A stretch of 64,000 nucleotides of DNA from CAUZIZ01 sp965218775 (GTDB taxonomy: Bacteria; Acidobacteriota; UBA6911; RPQK01; JAJDTT01), in NCBI GenBank assembly GCA_965218775.1, contig CBDCLS010000004.1, positions 868,001 through 932,000 on the forward strand, in the 5' to 3' direction. Every line of letters starts with the position of its first letter. The first letter of the stretch is position 1. The notes under the pieces were generated by a model, which worked only from the letters and a program-made list of their open reading frames with translations, was not told the DNA's origin and made no database searches. This document shows positions 44,838 through 54,755 of the stretch, piece by piece. A program made the position numbers and the translations under genes.

Positions 44838-45434
44838 TTACTTCTCTTTCTTCAGCACCTCGATGGTCAAGGTGCCGATTAGCGTGTCGGTGCAAGCCTT
44901 CGCCAAAGCACAACAGGATACCGGCAGGACGTAGTCGCAAGATCTTCTGCCAATCAAGCCATGGCCGTCGCCCACACTTCCGTCTATGACGAAGCCTAAG
45001 TGGCTCTCGCTACTACTGGACCAGGCCAGACATGATGTGTTCTGAATAGGAGACGGCGTTCCTGTAAAGCTCGGGTTGCTCACCCCCAGCACGTCGCCCG
45101 TTACGAGGTTACCATCCGTATCTATCCCAAAGGCGGCTATGGTGGGGCGTACCCAAGCTAACTGTTGGACTTCAACGAAGCTATCGCCAATCTCAGAAGT
45201 GGAGCACATATGACTTCCTGGAAAAGTGGCGTTGCAGAGCCTGTTCATTTTGATGACGCCCCTGCCGCCATCGGTTGTTCTTGCTGAGAAGCCGACCAGC
45301 TGCTCCCCTTCGGTGCAAACCACGTCGGGTACTATTATGACGGGTTCGATCCTGATTTGGGCACCAACGGGTGACCCCGCGACCAAGAGGCCGACGAACA
45401 CTCCAAGCAAAGGTATGATTTTGGTTTTAAACAT
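44838..45434 (-). CDS. Small exported protein of unknown function
   Basis: 198 residues from the ATG at 45434, which has AAAGGAG seven bases upstream. A clear signal peptide (KIIPLLGVFVGLLVAGSPVGA) is followed by a compact beta-rich domain with several cysteines (DVVCTEGEQLVGFSART, RLCNATFPGSHMCS, NTSCLAWSSSSESHLGFV, SCDYVLPVSCCA). I do not recognise the family. It is divergent from the HTH-TolB regulator gene, with tandem decamers in the shared upstream region, and could be under its control. Confidence 0.7.
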   Translation of the reverse strand: MFKTKIIPLLGVFVGLLVAGSPVGAQIRIEPVIIVPDVVCTEGEQLVGFSARTTDGGRGVIKMNRLCNATFPGSHMCSTSEIGDSFVEVQQLAWVRPTIAAFGIDTDGNLVTGDVLGVSNPSFTGTPSPIQNTSCLAWSSSSESHLGFVIDGSVGDGHGLIGRRSCDYVLPVSCCALAKACTDTLIGTLTIEVLKKEK

Positions 45435-45543
45435 GGTTTTCTCCTTTCTGCTTTGAAACGCATTGCACTTCTTCAGAACTCTTCTAAGAATGTGCGGGTA
45501 AGGCCTTCCGCGGCAACGGGTAAGAGGGCTCACGCCCCTTATT

Positions 45544-45563
45544 GAGCGCTAATGAGCGCTAAT
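45544..45563. promoter_or_regulatory. Tandem decamer, possible operator
   Basis: GAGCGCTAAT occurs twice head-to-tail without gap. Each copy contains the palindrome AGCGCT. It lies between the divergent exported-protein and HTH-TolB genes. Confidence 0.4.
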
Positions 45564-45666
45564 ACCTATTCGAGTGGCCAGAGCTGGCAGCTCGCCAAGA
45601 CCCATTGGGGACCACTGGTGTACAATCGGCGACACAGTTTTCAATGGCGATCCCCGAGGATTAAGT

Positions 45667-47718
45667 ATGGTGGAGCCGCGTGAAGAAGCCCCGAGGGACC
45701 CGGGAGGCGCAGTCCAAGACGGGCGCCTGGACTCGTGGAAGGAGATCGCAGTCCACTTTGGGCGCGACGTCAGCACGGTTCGTCGCTGGGAAAGAAGTGA
45801 GGGGTTGCCGGTTCATCGGCATCAGCATCAGAAGAGAGGTTCGGTTTTCGCTTACCGGGCGGAACTGGATGTCTGGTGGGAGAACGGACATGCTCGCGTG
45901 GAGTCAGACGAGAAGTCCCTTGGCTCCCGAGTCTGGAGATTATGGATTCCCGCTTCGGCCGCTTTGGTCCTCATTGCAGGGTTGTGGTTCGGCCTTTCCG
46001 ATCGGCAGGCGCGATCACCGCAACAGGAGTGGAAGGTCCGTCCTCTCACCAGTTACCCGGGAGGGGAGAGGTTCCCCAGTTTTTCCCCAGCCGGAAGTCA
46101 AGTGGCCTTTGCCTACCGCAAAGAGAGTCGCAACGACTTCGACATCTATGTGAAAGACGCCCGCTCGCCGACGCTTCTGCCCCTCACGGAGAGCCCCCAT
46201 TCAGATGTGGCTCCGGCCTGGTCGCCGGACGGTCGCCTCATCGCCTTCTTCCGCCGGTTCAAGCGGGAGGGTCGGTCTCGCTCCAGTTCTGAAGCGCCCC
46301 TCCCCCCAGCCGCAATCTTCACGATTTCGCCCCTCGGAGGCCCGGAACGCCTGCTTTTGGAACTCCACGCCCCATTTCGCCCTAGATCAAGACCGCCGTT
46401 CCTTCAGCTGTCTTGGTCTCCGGATGGGAAGTTGCTGGTTTTCCAGGATCGTCACGCCCGAAGGTCACCATTCAGCATCTACGTGCTTTCGATTGAAAGC
46501 GGAGAGACACGAAAGCTGACCTCCCCTCCAGCCAAGTGGAGGGGAGATGGGACCGGCGCTTTCTCTCCCGATGGCAACACCGTGGCATTCGTCCGACAAA
46601 ATAACCGGGGCCAAGGAGACCTCTACTTGACTTCAATGAGTGGTGGAGAGCCGAGGCGACTGACCTTTGACGAGAGTATGCTTCTCGGCCTTGCCTGGAA
46701 GCCGAACGGCCGCGAAATTGTTTTCTCCTCACTTGCGGGGGGGGCACTACTTCTATGGCAGGTTTCTGTTTCTGGAGGGACCCCGCAGCGGCTGCCCCTG
46801 AGCACTGGATTTGACGACTTTCCGGCCATCTCTGCCAGCGGAACAGAGCTGGCCTTCGGCCGACGCCGACGCGATAAGAACATCTGGCGGGTCCAAAGGG
46901 GCAATGGAAAGGAAATCAATCCTGTTTCGAGACTGATCGTTTCGACTCGAATCGACAACATGCCGAGGTTTTCTCCCGACGGGAAGCGCATTGCATTTTT
47001 CTCGAATCGTTCTGGACGTTTCCAGTTGTGGATCTGTAACCAGGATGGTTCGAACCCCGTTCAGCTGACGTTTGTGAAACCCTATGCCGGAGGCATTCCG
47101 AGTTGGTCGCCGGACGGCAAGCACATTACCTTTCAGGCTGGTGATGAAGAGAACTGGGATATTTACGTGATCAGCCAACAAGGCGGCAGGCCGCGGCGGC
47201 TTACCTCGCATCCCGCTTATGAACGGTTGGCCAGTTGGTCCTGCGACGGCAGCTGGATTTATTTTGCCTCCGACCGCACAGGCAGTTACCAGGTGTGGAA
47301 GATTCCCCAGGCTGGAGGGAGTGCGGTTCAGGTGACGAGAGAAGGAGGGTACAGAGCTGTCGAGTCCCCTGCAGCCGATTTCGTGTACTACTCCAAACAC
47401 CGTAATATCCATGGTGTGTGGAAGGTGCCCGTGGCAGGGGGCAAAGAAGTTCCTGTGCTCGAAGAATTGGAAAGTACCTGGACTGTTGTCGGGAGTGGCC
47501 TCGGCTTCTATGCAGCTCGAGGGGTGAGAGGATCGGAGAAGAAATGGTCTATCGAGTTCTTCGACTTGGAAACTGGCCAGCGGAATACGCTGCAGGAGCT
47601 TAGCCGGAGACCTAACCTCCTAGCCCCTCCCGCCTTTTCGCCGGACGGCTCGACCATTCTGTTTGTCCATGAGGAGCAAGGCACAAGCGACCTCATGTTG
47701 GTTGAGAACTTTCGTTAA
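45667..47718 (+). CDS. Membrane-anchored HTH regulator with TolB-type beta-propeller
   Basis: 683 residues from the ATG at 45667. Residues ~20-75 form a helix-turn-helix of the kind found in acidobacterial regulators (DSWKEIAVHFGRDVSTVRRW, ERSEGLPVHRHQ), followed by one transmembrane helix (IPASAALVLIAGLWFGL, residues ~98-114) and an extracytoplasmic propeller with WD40/TolB blades (FPSFSPAGSQVAFAYR, APAWSPDGRLIAFFRR, MPRFSPDGKRIAFFSNR, IPSWSPDGKHITFQAG). The layout suggests a one-component sensor: the propeller detects an external signal and the cytoplasmic domain acts on DNA. The divergent exported protein gene is a possible target. Start chosen because the HTH begins soon after. Confidence 0.82.
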   Translation: MVEPREEAPRDPGGAVQDGRLDSWKEIAVHFGRDVSTVRRWERSEGLPVHRHQHQKRGSVFAYRAELDVWWENGHARVESDEKSLGSRVWRLWIPASAALVLIAGLWFGLSDRQARSPQQEWKVRPLTSYPGGERFPSFSPAGSQVAFAYRKESRNDFDIYVKDARSPTLLPLTESPHSDVAPAWSPDGRLIAFFRRFKREGRSRSSSEAPLPPAAIFTISPLGGPERLLLELHAPFRPRSRPPFLQLSWSPDGKLLVFQDRHARRSPFSIYVLSIESGETRKLTSPPAKWRGDGTGAFSPDGNTVAFVRQNNRGQGDLYLTSMSGGEPRRLTFDESMLLGLAWKPNGREIVFSSLAGGALLLWQVSVSGGTPQRLPLSTGFDDFPAISASGTELAFGRRRRDKNIWRVQRGNGKEINPVSRLIVSTRIDNMPRFSPDGKRIAFFSNRSGRFQLWICNQDGSNPVQLTFVKPYAGGIPSWSPDGKHITFQAGDEENWDIYVISQQGGRPRRLTSHPAYERLASWSCDGSWIYFASDRTGSYQVWKIPQAGGSAVQVTREGGYRAVESPAADFVYYSKHRNIHGVWKVPVAGGKEVPVLEELESTWTVVGSGLGFYAARGVRGSEKKWSIEFFDLETGQRNTLQELSRRPNLLAPPAFSPDGSTILFVHEEQGTSDLMLVENFR

Positions 47719-47945
47719 GGTGCTCCGGCCGTCGATTTGACCCTTTCCCGGATGGGCTGCGAAGCTGGTGGTGTGCTTGAAACTGCCATCCTTGTCCTTG
47801 TCTCTCGAAAAGGCGACCCATTCTCTTCAGCCACAAGCTTTTCCTGGTCGCATGACCGCTTGGTCTGCGCGGAATGACTGCTCCTGGCCGTCTGCGTTAG
47901 TTCATTCGACGTTTCCGCAGAAAACTTGAATGTCCGCTTGTAGGC
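47719..47945. other. Intergenic with left arm of hairpin repeat
   Basis: No gene; 47898-47945 is the left arm of the hairpin repeat family (TTCATTCGACGTTTCCGCAG; GAATGTCCGC). Confidence 0.4.
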
Positions 47946-48084
47946 GAGGCTGTGTGAAAAGTCCAAAACCTCTTTGATTTAGGGGTCTCTTTACCCTTCC
48001 TACGACGGAGATCGTGGCTTACACGCGATCCTATGAAGTCAAAATTTCAAATCCGAAATCATGAATGACTTTTCACACAGCCTC
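47946..48084. mobile_element. 139-bp inverted-repeat element, family 2 copy E
   Basis: Perfect inverted ends GAGGCTGTGTGAAAAGTC, AGGC on both sides (47942-47945, 48085-48088). Removal restores a GAATGTCCGC/GCGGTCGTTC hairpin with loop around AGGC. Confidence 0.75.
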
Positions 48085-48441
48085 AGGCGAAAGCGGTCGT
48101 TCGTTTTCGATCAAATCGGACGCCTGTCTGTAAGATTGGATCCCGGCTATCACAGATTAGAATTAGAAGGAAGCAGTTTCCCGAGATCAGCCCCGATTCG
48201 AGCCCGCACTTCCGGATCGGTCACATTGGATTGAATTGCAGCATAAGACCTTCTTGAATCTTCAATATTACAGAAAAGTCGACTCCGCCGCCTTCTTGCA
48301 AGAATCCGAGGGCGAAAGCTTGCTTCTCGCTTGGGACAAAGTGCTTGATCGGATTCTTCACCATCTCCTCATGGAGTTGCTCTTTGCCTGCTCGAACTCG
48401 ATAGCGCTCTGGGCGGTTTCCACTCAGCAGAAAGATGAGCA

Positions 48442-49780
48442 AGTAGCGTAACTTCTTTTCTGTAAATTCTGGTCAGGCCTGGGTCGGAAAGACAGAGGTC
48501 TGGGACAGGATTCTCCAAAAACAGAAACGTCTATCTGGCAAGGAGAATCAAATGAACCCAGACCTGGAAAAGAGAGTACCACGGGAGATCCTGGCGGAGT
48601 TGATCGAGGAAGGAACAGAAGCCTTTCGAGGAATCCTGGAGAAGCTGTTCAACGTGGCCATGCAGTTGGAAAGAAGCGAGTTTCTGGGAGCGGAAGCGTA
48701 CGAGAGAACAGCCAGTCGGCGAGGCTATCGAAACGGATTCAAAGGCAAGCGGATTCAGACTCGAGTGGGAGAGCTGCACTTGGAGATTCCACAGGTGCGT
48801 GGGTTGAGGTTTTATCCCAAGTCGCTGGAGAGGGGTTGCCGTTCGGAGAAGGCCCTGAAGCTGGCCATTGCCGAGATGTATGTGATGGGAGTCTCGACGA
48901 GGAAAGTCACCGAGATCACGGAGCAGCTGTGTGGGTTGGAGATCTCGGCCACCCAGGTCTCGAGAGTGGCCGGGATGCTGGACGAAGAGCTGGAAGAGTT
49001 TCGAAGCCGGGAGCTGGGAGAGTATCCGATCGTGTATCTGGATGCCCACTACGAGAAGGTTCGAAGAGGCGGCAGGGTGCAGGACGTGGCCATCCTGAAA
49101 GCCATAGGAGTCAATCGTTTCGGAACGCGGGAGGTGTTGGGTCTGAGCACCAGGATCAGTGAAGCGGAGGTGCATTGGCGAGGGTTTCTGGGAGATCTGC
49201 ACAAGCGTGGACTGAGAGGGGTCGAGCTGTTTGTCAGTGACGATCACGAAGGACTGAAGGCGGCCAGGCGGGCAGTTTATCCGTCGGTGCCCTGGAACCG
49301 TTGTCAGTTTCACCTGAGTAAAAACGCCCAACAATATGCTCGCCGCAAAGAGGACAAGCCCCGCATCGCCCAGGCCATGCGGGACATTTTCGATGCCCCG
49401 TCTCGAGAAGATGCCGAGGAGCTCAAGGGTAAAGTCGTCAAGAAGTTCGAAAAGATTGCACCGGAGTTCGTGAGCTGGCTGGAAGAGAACGTGGATGAAG
49501 GGCTGACAGTGTTTGATTTTCCGAGGAGCTGGTGGCGAAGGATCCGAACCATCAACGGACTGGAGAGACTGCACCGGGAGATCCGGAGACGAACCCGGGT
49601 GGTGGGAATCTTTCCCCACGAAGCGTCGGCGCTGCGGCTCATCTCGGCTGTGCTTGCAGAGATACACGAGGAGTGGTTAACCGGCCGGCAATACCTGAAC
49701 CTGGCCGGCTGGAAAACACAAGTGGAGCAATTCTTCCCTACAGGCCCTAAAGAAAATTACAGAAAAACGGTTGCTTAACC
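48442..49780 (+). mobile_element. IS256-family element (1339 bp)
   Basis: Imperfect inverted ends of about 25 bp sharing TTTTCTGTAA, with an 8-bp duplication GATGAGCA at 48434-48441 and 49781-49788. Size, ends and duplication fit the IS256 (Mutator) family. Confidence 0.92.
48552..49778 (+). CDS. IS256-family (Mutator) transposase
   Basis: 408 residues, complete. The first catalytic Asp is in YPIVYLDAHYEKVR, the second in LFVSDDHEGLKAAR, and the Glu in the C-terminal INGLERLHREIRRRTRVVG, with the Mutator signature NRCQFHLSKNAQ between them. The N-terminal REILAELIEEG and the zinc-free RRGYRNGFKGKR block are typical. The stop lies 2 bases inside the right end of the element. Confidence 0.95.
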   Translation: MNPDLEKRVPREILAELIEEGTEAFRGILEKLFNVAMQLERSEFLGAEAYERTASRRGYRNGFKGKRIQTRVGELHLEIPQVRGLRFYPKSLERGCRSEKALKLAIAEMYVMGVSTRKVTEITEQLCGLEISATQVSRVAGMLDEELEEFRSRELGEYPIVYLDAHYEKVRRGGRVQDVAILKAIGVNRFGTREVLGLSTRISEAEVHWRGFLGDLHKRGLRGVELFVSDDHEGLKAARRAVYPSVPWNRCQFHLSKNAQQYARRKEDKPRIAQAMRDIFDAPSREDAEELKGKVVKKFEKIAPEFVSWLEENVDEGLTVFDFPRSWWRRIRTINGLERLHREIRRRTRVVGIFPHEASALRLISAVLAEIHEEWLTGRQYLNLAGWKTQVEQFFPTGPKENYRKTVA

Positions 49781-50071
49781 GATGAGCAGCCGGTCTGAGT
49801 ATTTTCGGACGGTGCCGACCTTCTTGCCGCGCTGGAAGACCGGTTCTTCGTGACCTTCAAGCGCTCGTCGCCATGCTTCGCGTTCTAGATGATCAACGGC
49901 GGTCTCGGTAGCGTCGTCCCATAGCTCGGCGAACACCCGATCAGCCGCTCTCAAATCGTAAGCGGATCGACGACTCATGCCGACCCTTCTGCATAACTCG
50001 CTGACGTTCGCTGTCTCAGTGAGCGCTTTCAGGAACCGCTCTTTCTTCGCTTTCGTCCATCGATGCTTCAT

Positions 50072-50414
50072 GACGGCTACTCGCGTGCGCGTAAAGCTCC
50101 AACGCTAAGGCCTGCTGGTGCTGATGGTAACTGCGTGAAGAGAGGGGATAGGGGTGGCGAAATAAGATTTTATCTTGCATCCAGACTGGCCTGTACGAGC
50201 AGGAGCCAGAATCCTCCTCCGAGAGCCCTATCCCGCTGGATCTTTGAACGCCGACACTGTTAAGATTCCTTGAAAGGAAAAGAGAACCGAGCCATTAGAA
50301 CTCCGCTGATCTGACCCAGTGCCGCTGATCGTCGAGCGGTGAAGGCCTCCCTCGATCTACCCTGTGGGGGTGTTTTCCAAGTGACGTTCGACTCGAAGAG
50401 TCGGGAGGTGCTCA
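50072..50414. other. Intergenic, nothing recognised
   Basis: No gene, hairpin or repeat that I can support, apart from the presumable promoter and leader of the FG-GAP gene. Confidence 0.4.
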
Positions 50415-53249
50415 ATGAGTAAGATCCTGGTGGTCCTCCTTTTGGGTCTAGTTGTTTGTTCGTGTGATGCTCCCCCGCCGGCTGATACCCCGAAGGAAGG
50501 AGAGTCGGTCTGGACTGAAACGAGCTTCAGAGATTTCTCGGATGGAACCTTAGCCGATGGAGGAGCCAACACCTATGTCTCGGCCGATGGGAGCATCCGC
50601 CTGATCAACCAGCTGGACCTCGACCAGGACGGTCTGATCGATCTGGTTCTGCCGGGAAGTCACGACAACAATTTCCAGGTGGACTCATGGATCTACTGGG
50701 GTGGGGATGGCTTTGGCGCCTCTTCCCGGACGGCCCTGCCCGGAGAAGGAGCCGCCGGGTCTGCAATCGCCGACTTCAATGGGGATGGCTATCTGGATGT
50801 CGTTATCGGAAGCGGTTACAACGGTACCCGCACCGAGAACAATTCGGTCTTGTTCTGGGGTGGAGAAGACGGCCTGGATCGTGAGCGGAAGCTGGATCTT
50901 CCCACCGTCTCGGTGGAGGCAGTTGCGGCCGCTGACCTCAACCTGGATGGGTATGTCGAGATTGTCTTTGCCAGCAGCGGACTGTCCTATCAGTACACGC
51001 GCGATGGGGTGAGCGACTTCACGGTTGTCCGACCCTACTCGGATATCTATTGGGGATCCGCCGATGGGTACTCTCCCAGGCGAACCACTCAGCTTCCCAC
51101 CCACTTCGCCCAGGATGTAGAGATCGCCGACCTCAACCGGGATGAGATCCCGGACCTCCTCTTCGCCAACCGGGGCACGGGAGAAGCGCCAGGCGGTGTC
51201 CTGATCTATTGGGGAAGCCAGTCCGGCGAGTACTCGGCCGCTCTGTCGACACGGTTGGACGGGTTGGGCAGCGCTGCCTTGCAGGCCTCCGACCTCAATC
51301 AGGATGGTTGGCCTGAGATCGTGGTCGCCAACGACAAGGGGGGTGCCTCGGATCCTTCGACGCCCTTACCCTGCTTCATCTACTGGGGCTCCCCGGACGG
51401 ATTCAGCGGGGATCGAAGAAGTGAGCTGCCCGGCTGGGGAGCGCGTGGAGTCGACGTCGGAGACCTGGATCTGGATGGGCAACCCGATCTTGTTTTGGCC
51501 AACCAGTTTGGAGATGCTTCCTTCATCTACTGGGGCTCCGAAAGCGGTTTTGGGCCCCACCGCCGGACCGCCCTGCCGACGCTCTCGGCCAGTGACTGCG
51601 TCATCGCCGACCTGAACGGTGACGACCGACCCGACCTCGTCTTCAGTAATGAGAAGAGTAGCGAGAGCTTCGACATTTCCTCTTTCGTCTACTGGAATGG
51701 CGAAGAGGGCTTTGACCGATCGAATCGGCTCGAACTGCCCACCCTGGGAGCCGCAGCGGTCGGATCCGAGGATCTTGACGGCGACGGCAAGAGGGATGTC
51801 ATCTTCATCCACAAGAAGGATGGCTACGTCGCGGAAGACGCACCCAACGCCTACGTCTATTGGGGACAGGAGGGAGGTAAGTATTCCTCCAACCGGCGCT
51901 GGGTCTTGCCCTACAATGGAGGCAGCTCAGCTAACATCGCGGATCTGAACGCCGATGGCTTCACGGATGTCCTACTGACGGGAAGAGTCGACATCCTGTG
52001 GGGGGCCGCCGACGGATTCTCGCTCTCCAACAACACCAAGCTGCCGACGCGGCGAGCCTTCAGTACGGTGGTAGCAGACTTCAATCGGGACGGGTACCTG
52101 GATTTGAGCGTCAGCGAGTGGGCACCCGATGGAGACGAGATGAGCCTATTCTGGGGAGCTCCAAGGGGCTATCGGATGGACAATCGGTTCGTGTTCCGAT
52201 TTCCCGATGTTAGGCTGCACAAAGCGGGTGACTTTGACCGAAACGGCTATCTGGATCTGCTATTTACCGGGACCAGCGATCAAGTAGTGATCTTCTGGAA
52301 CGGGCCCCAGGGCTTCAGCAATCAGAACAAGCAGTACCTCCCCACCAAGTTGGCGGTGGGAGCCGAGGTCGCGGATCTGAATGCCGACGGCCATCTGGAA
52401 CTGATCATCTGCAACCTCTACGATTTTAGCCGGCAGAAGGAGCAGACTGGGGACCGGCCGATCGATGCGGAGCCCCAGTCCGAGACATTCTCGGCTGGCA
52501 CCGAAGTCTATTGGGGTGGAGAGGACGGATATTCCCCGGACCGCAAGCTGATACTGGAGACCGTCGGCAGTGAAGACGCCTCGGTGGCAGACCTCAATGG
52601 CGACGGACACCTCGATCTGGTGGTATCGAGTTACCACGCCGGCATCCATCGTCGTCATCCCTCGTATATCTTCTGGGGAACCGATTCCGGACTGAATCCA
52701 GAGCCAACCCAGCTGCCTACCGATTCGGCCTCGGGTGTGGTGGTCGCGGACTTCAATCAGGATGCTCAGTTGGACATCTTCTTCGTGTGCCACACCAAGG
52801 GGGGCAATCATCGCACCGATTCGTTTCTGTATTGGGGCCAGGACGGGGAGTTTGCTGCCGACAGACGTCTTGGCGTTCCCACCCGAGGGGTGCACTGGAC
52901 GATCCACAACGATGTGGGGAATATCTACGATCGATCTCCCGGGTTCGATTACATCTCCTCGACCTTTGACGCGGGCGAGCAGGCCGACTTCGAAAGCCTT
53001 TCCTGGGAGGGAAAAGAACCCTTCGAGACGGCGCTGAAGTTTCAACTCCGCGGCTCCAACAGCCGGGAGGATCTGGCCTCAGCCGAGTGGCGGGGTCCGG
53101 ATGGAAAAGACTCCTTTTACACCGAATCGCCTGCCGCCATCGAGGGACTCCCCGAGGACGCTCGATGGATCCAGTACAAAGCAACGCTGCTCTCGCCCCG
53201 AGGGGCCAATGCTCCGGTGTTGAAGTCGGTAGGGGTCGAGTATCGGTAG
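50415..53249 (+). CDS. Exported FG-GAP/VCBS repeat protein
   Basis: 944 residues. The N-terminus (ILVVLLLGLVVCSCDAPPP) looks like a lipoprotein signal with Cys17 as the possible lipid site. The body is an array of about 15 FG-GAP/VCBS units of roughly 48-55 residues, each with a calcium loop such as DLDQDGLIDLV, DFNGDGYLDVV, DLNRDEIPDLL and a conserved IYWGSxxG strand. Such arrays fold as propellers on the cell surface. The C-terminal ~130 residues (DYISSTFDAGEQADFESLSW ...) form a separate beta domain. The Asp-box gene follows 30 bases later and is probably co-transcribed. Binding to a polysaccharide or host or particle surface is an inference. Confidence 0.85.
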   Translation: MSKILVVLLLGLVVCSCDAPPPADTPKEGESVWTETSFRDFSDGTLADGGANTYVSADGSIRLINQLDLDQDGLIDLVLPGSHDNNFQVDSWIYWGGDGFGASSRTALPGEGAAGSAIADFNGDGYLDVVIGSGYNGTRTENNSVLFWGGEDGLDRERKLDLPTVSVEAVAAADLNLDGYVEIVFASSGLSYQYTRDGVSDFTVVRPYSDIYWGSADGYSPRRTTQLPTHFAQDVEIADLNRDEIPDLLFANRGTGEAPGGVLIYWGSQSGEYSAALSTRLDGLGSAALQASDLNQDGWPEIVVANDKGGASDPSTPLPCFIYWGSPDGFSGDRRSELPGWGARGVDVGDLDLDGQPDLVLANQFGDASFIYWGSESGFGPHRRTALPTLSASDCVIADLNGDDRPDLVFSNEKSSESFDISSFVYWNGEEGFDRSNRLELPTLGAAAVGSEDLDGDGKRDVIFIHKKDGYVAEDAPNAYVYWGQEGGKYSSNRRWVLPYNGGSSANIADLNADGFTDVLLTGRVDILWGAADGFSLSNNTKLPTRRAFSTVVADFNRDGYLDLSVSEWAPDGDEMSLFWGAPRGYRMDNRFVFRFPDVRLHKAGDFDRNGYLDLLFTGTSDQVVIFWNGPQGFSNQNKQYLPTKLAVGAEVADLNADGHLELIICNLYDFSRQKEQTGDRPIDAEPQSETFSAGTEVYWGGEDGYSPDRKLILETVGSEDASVADLNGDGHLDLVVSSYHAGIHRRHPSYIFWGTDSGLNPEPTQLPTDSASGVVVADFNQDAQLDIFFVCHTKGGNHRTDSFLYWGQDGEFAADRRLGVPTRGVHWTIHNDVGNIYDRSPGFDYISSTFDAGEQADFESLSWEGKEPFETALKFQLRGSNSREDLASAEWRGPDGKDSFYTESPAAIEGLPEDARWIQYKATLLSPRGANAPVLKSVGVEYR

Positions 53250-53279
53250 ACTGGATCTGGTTGAAGGTTAAGAGGAGAG

Positions 53280-54755
53280 ATGAGTATGTGTGGTTATCTG
53301 GACCGGCCAGCTTGGTTGAGATTGTCAGCGGGGAGGGCGCTGCTGATCATTTGGACGGCCGGGGGGTGTACGTCGCCGCCCCTCGAACCCGACATTCCTA
53401 CTCCGTCGGCTCCAATCGAGGGCATTACCGGCATCACCCAGGGTGGCCCCGACCTCCAGGTTCCGCCCAGCACTCCCGAAGGCGAAACCTGGATCTATCA
53501 ACTGGGATTACCGTTCCAGGTGGATCAGGATACAGCAGGTTACTTCTGCAACATCCGCGTGGCTGGGGTCAAGGGCACTGACTTCGAGAACGGCTCCGAC
53601 GTCATCCTCTTCGATAACATCACCGACGTCAGCAGCGATGGGGCCGTCCCCATTACCCGAAACCATCGCGAACCCAACCCCAACTCAAAGCCACCCATGC
53701 AAGAAGCGATCATGGTCAAGTACCCGGTTATGGGAGGCTTTGTTCCCCAAGGTGCCAAACGGCCTGATGGCACTCCCCACCCCCATGCGGGCACCGGCTT
53801 CGGTATCAACCATGCGACTGCTTGGCGGACCGAGTTCCCGGGCCCCCCGCCCTACGGTGTAAACACGTTCGGACGTGTAGATCGGAGCCAGGTGTATGAT
53901 TACAGGGAGGTCCACCAGCTCTCCTACGACGGGAACTCCATCCAGGTTAACAAGACGGACCGGGTAGGCTCGGAGGATCTCCTCTCCGGCTGGGCGCTGG
54001 CCCCGGGTTTGATGAACGCAATCCCCGATGGCGACGATCTCATCCTGGCGATGGGTGGCAGCAAGCCTGATCAGAGCGGCGGATCCGGGATGGCTCGGTG
54101 GAGAAGGGTAGATGGGCAATGGCGTCCCGTTTCCTTTGTCTCGGCCACCGGACAGGACTCTTCCAACGAGACCAGCCTCATCCGGGATCTGGATGGAAGC
54201 CTCCTGCTCTCGGCTCGAGGCCATCAGGGTATGGATATCCACGACATCCGGGTCTGGCGCTCTCAGGACAGCGGGGAGACCTGGGAGAAGATCATTCATG
54301 TTCGGGGGCTGATTTCCGCCACCCCCATTACCCTGAACCGAGCAGCTGACGGCACCCCCTACATCGCAGCCAATCTCTATGAGGTGTTTTTGGAGGGCCT
54401 GGATCGCCTCAAGATCCCAAAGGACCCCCAGGGCAGGGCCGTGTTGGGAGGTCGTGCCCGGAGCACGCTTGTGATCTGGCCCCTGAATCGAGACAGGACC
54501 GGACTCGATCCTCCGATTGTGGCCCGTGATCTGAGAAAGGAATTCGGGCCGCCTCCGGGAGGGACCGCCTGGCGGGTGGATCATCCCTGTTCCATGATTC
54601 TGCGCCTGGGAGACGGCCAATGGCACAATGTGGTCGCCATCCGTATTCTGGAGTATGGAGAGCTGACCCATATGCAGCTACCCACCATCCACACCGGGGC
54701 CTACCTGGAGGAGGTGCTGTCTGCCGGCGAGCCGATTGCGGCTTGGAACTTCTGA
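53280..54755 (+). CDS. Exported Asp-box (BNR/sialidase-like) protein
   Basis: 491 residues, with an N-terminal lipoprotein-like segment (ALLIIWTAGGCTSPP; Cys lipidation possible). A clear Asp-box VWRSQDSGETWEKI lies near residue 325, as in sialidase-type propellers, and neighbouring blocks (DGDDLILAMGGSK, GMARWRRVDGQWRPVSF, TLNRAADGTPYIAANLYE) fit further blades. The catalytic Arg triad of true sialidases cannot be placed, so the enzyme activity is open. Starts at ATG 53280 or 53286 behind AGAGGAG. It follows the FG-GAP gene closely, suggesting that the two surface proteins work together. Confidence 0.75.
   Translation: MSMCGYLDRPAWLRLSAGRALLIIWTAGGCTSPPLEPDIPTPSAPIEGITGITQGGPDLQVPPSTPEGETWIYQLGLPFQVDQDTAGYFCNIRVAGVKGTDFENGSDVILFDNITDVSSDGAVPITRNHREPNPNSKPPMQEAIMVKYPVMGGFVPQGAKRPDGTPHPHAGTGFGINHATAWRTEFPGPPPYGVNTFGRVDRSQVYDYREVHQLSYDGNSIQVNKTDRVGSEDLLSGWALAPGLMNAIPDGDDLILAMGGSKPDQSGGSGMARWRRVDGQWRPVSFVSATGQDSSNETSLIRDLDGSLLLSARGHQGMDIHDIRVWRSQDSGETWEKIIHVRGLISATPITLNRAADGTPYIAANLYEVFLEGLDRLKIPKDPQGRAVLGGRARSTLVIWPLNRDRTGLDPPIVARDLRKEFGPPPGGTAWRVDHPCSMILRLGDGQWHNVVAIRILEYGELTHMQLPTIHTGAYLEEVLSAGEPIAAWNF

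Larger units (their letters stand above)
48221..50071 (-). pseudogene. Terminase-small-subunit-like gene split by IS256
   Basis: On the minus strand 50071-49781 encodes KHRWTKAKKERFLKALTETA with a homeodomain-like HTH and ends ...VRKYSDRLLI; after removal of the IS and one GATGAGCA the frame continues at 48433 with FLLSGNRPERYRV. YSD-LLIFLL-G-RPE-YR is the signature of phage small-terminase-like proteins. The restored frame has 167 residues and stops at 48221. The last ~45 residues look less typical, and another minus-strand frame between about 48310 and 48166 (TDPEVRARIGADLGKL) looks coding, so an additional frameshift is possible. The gene is probably a prophage relic. Confidence 0.7.
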
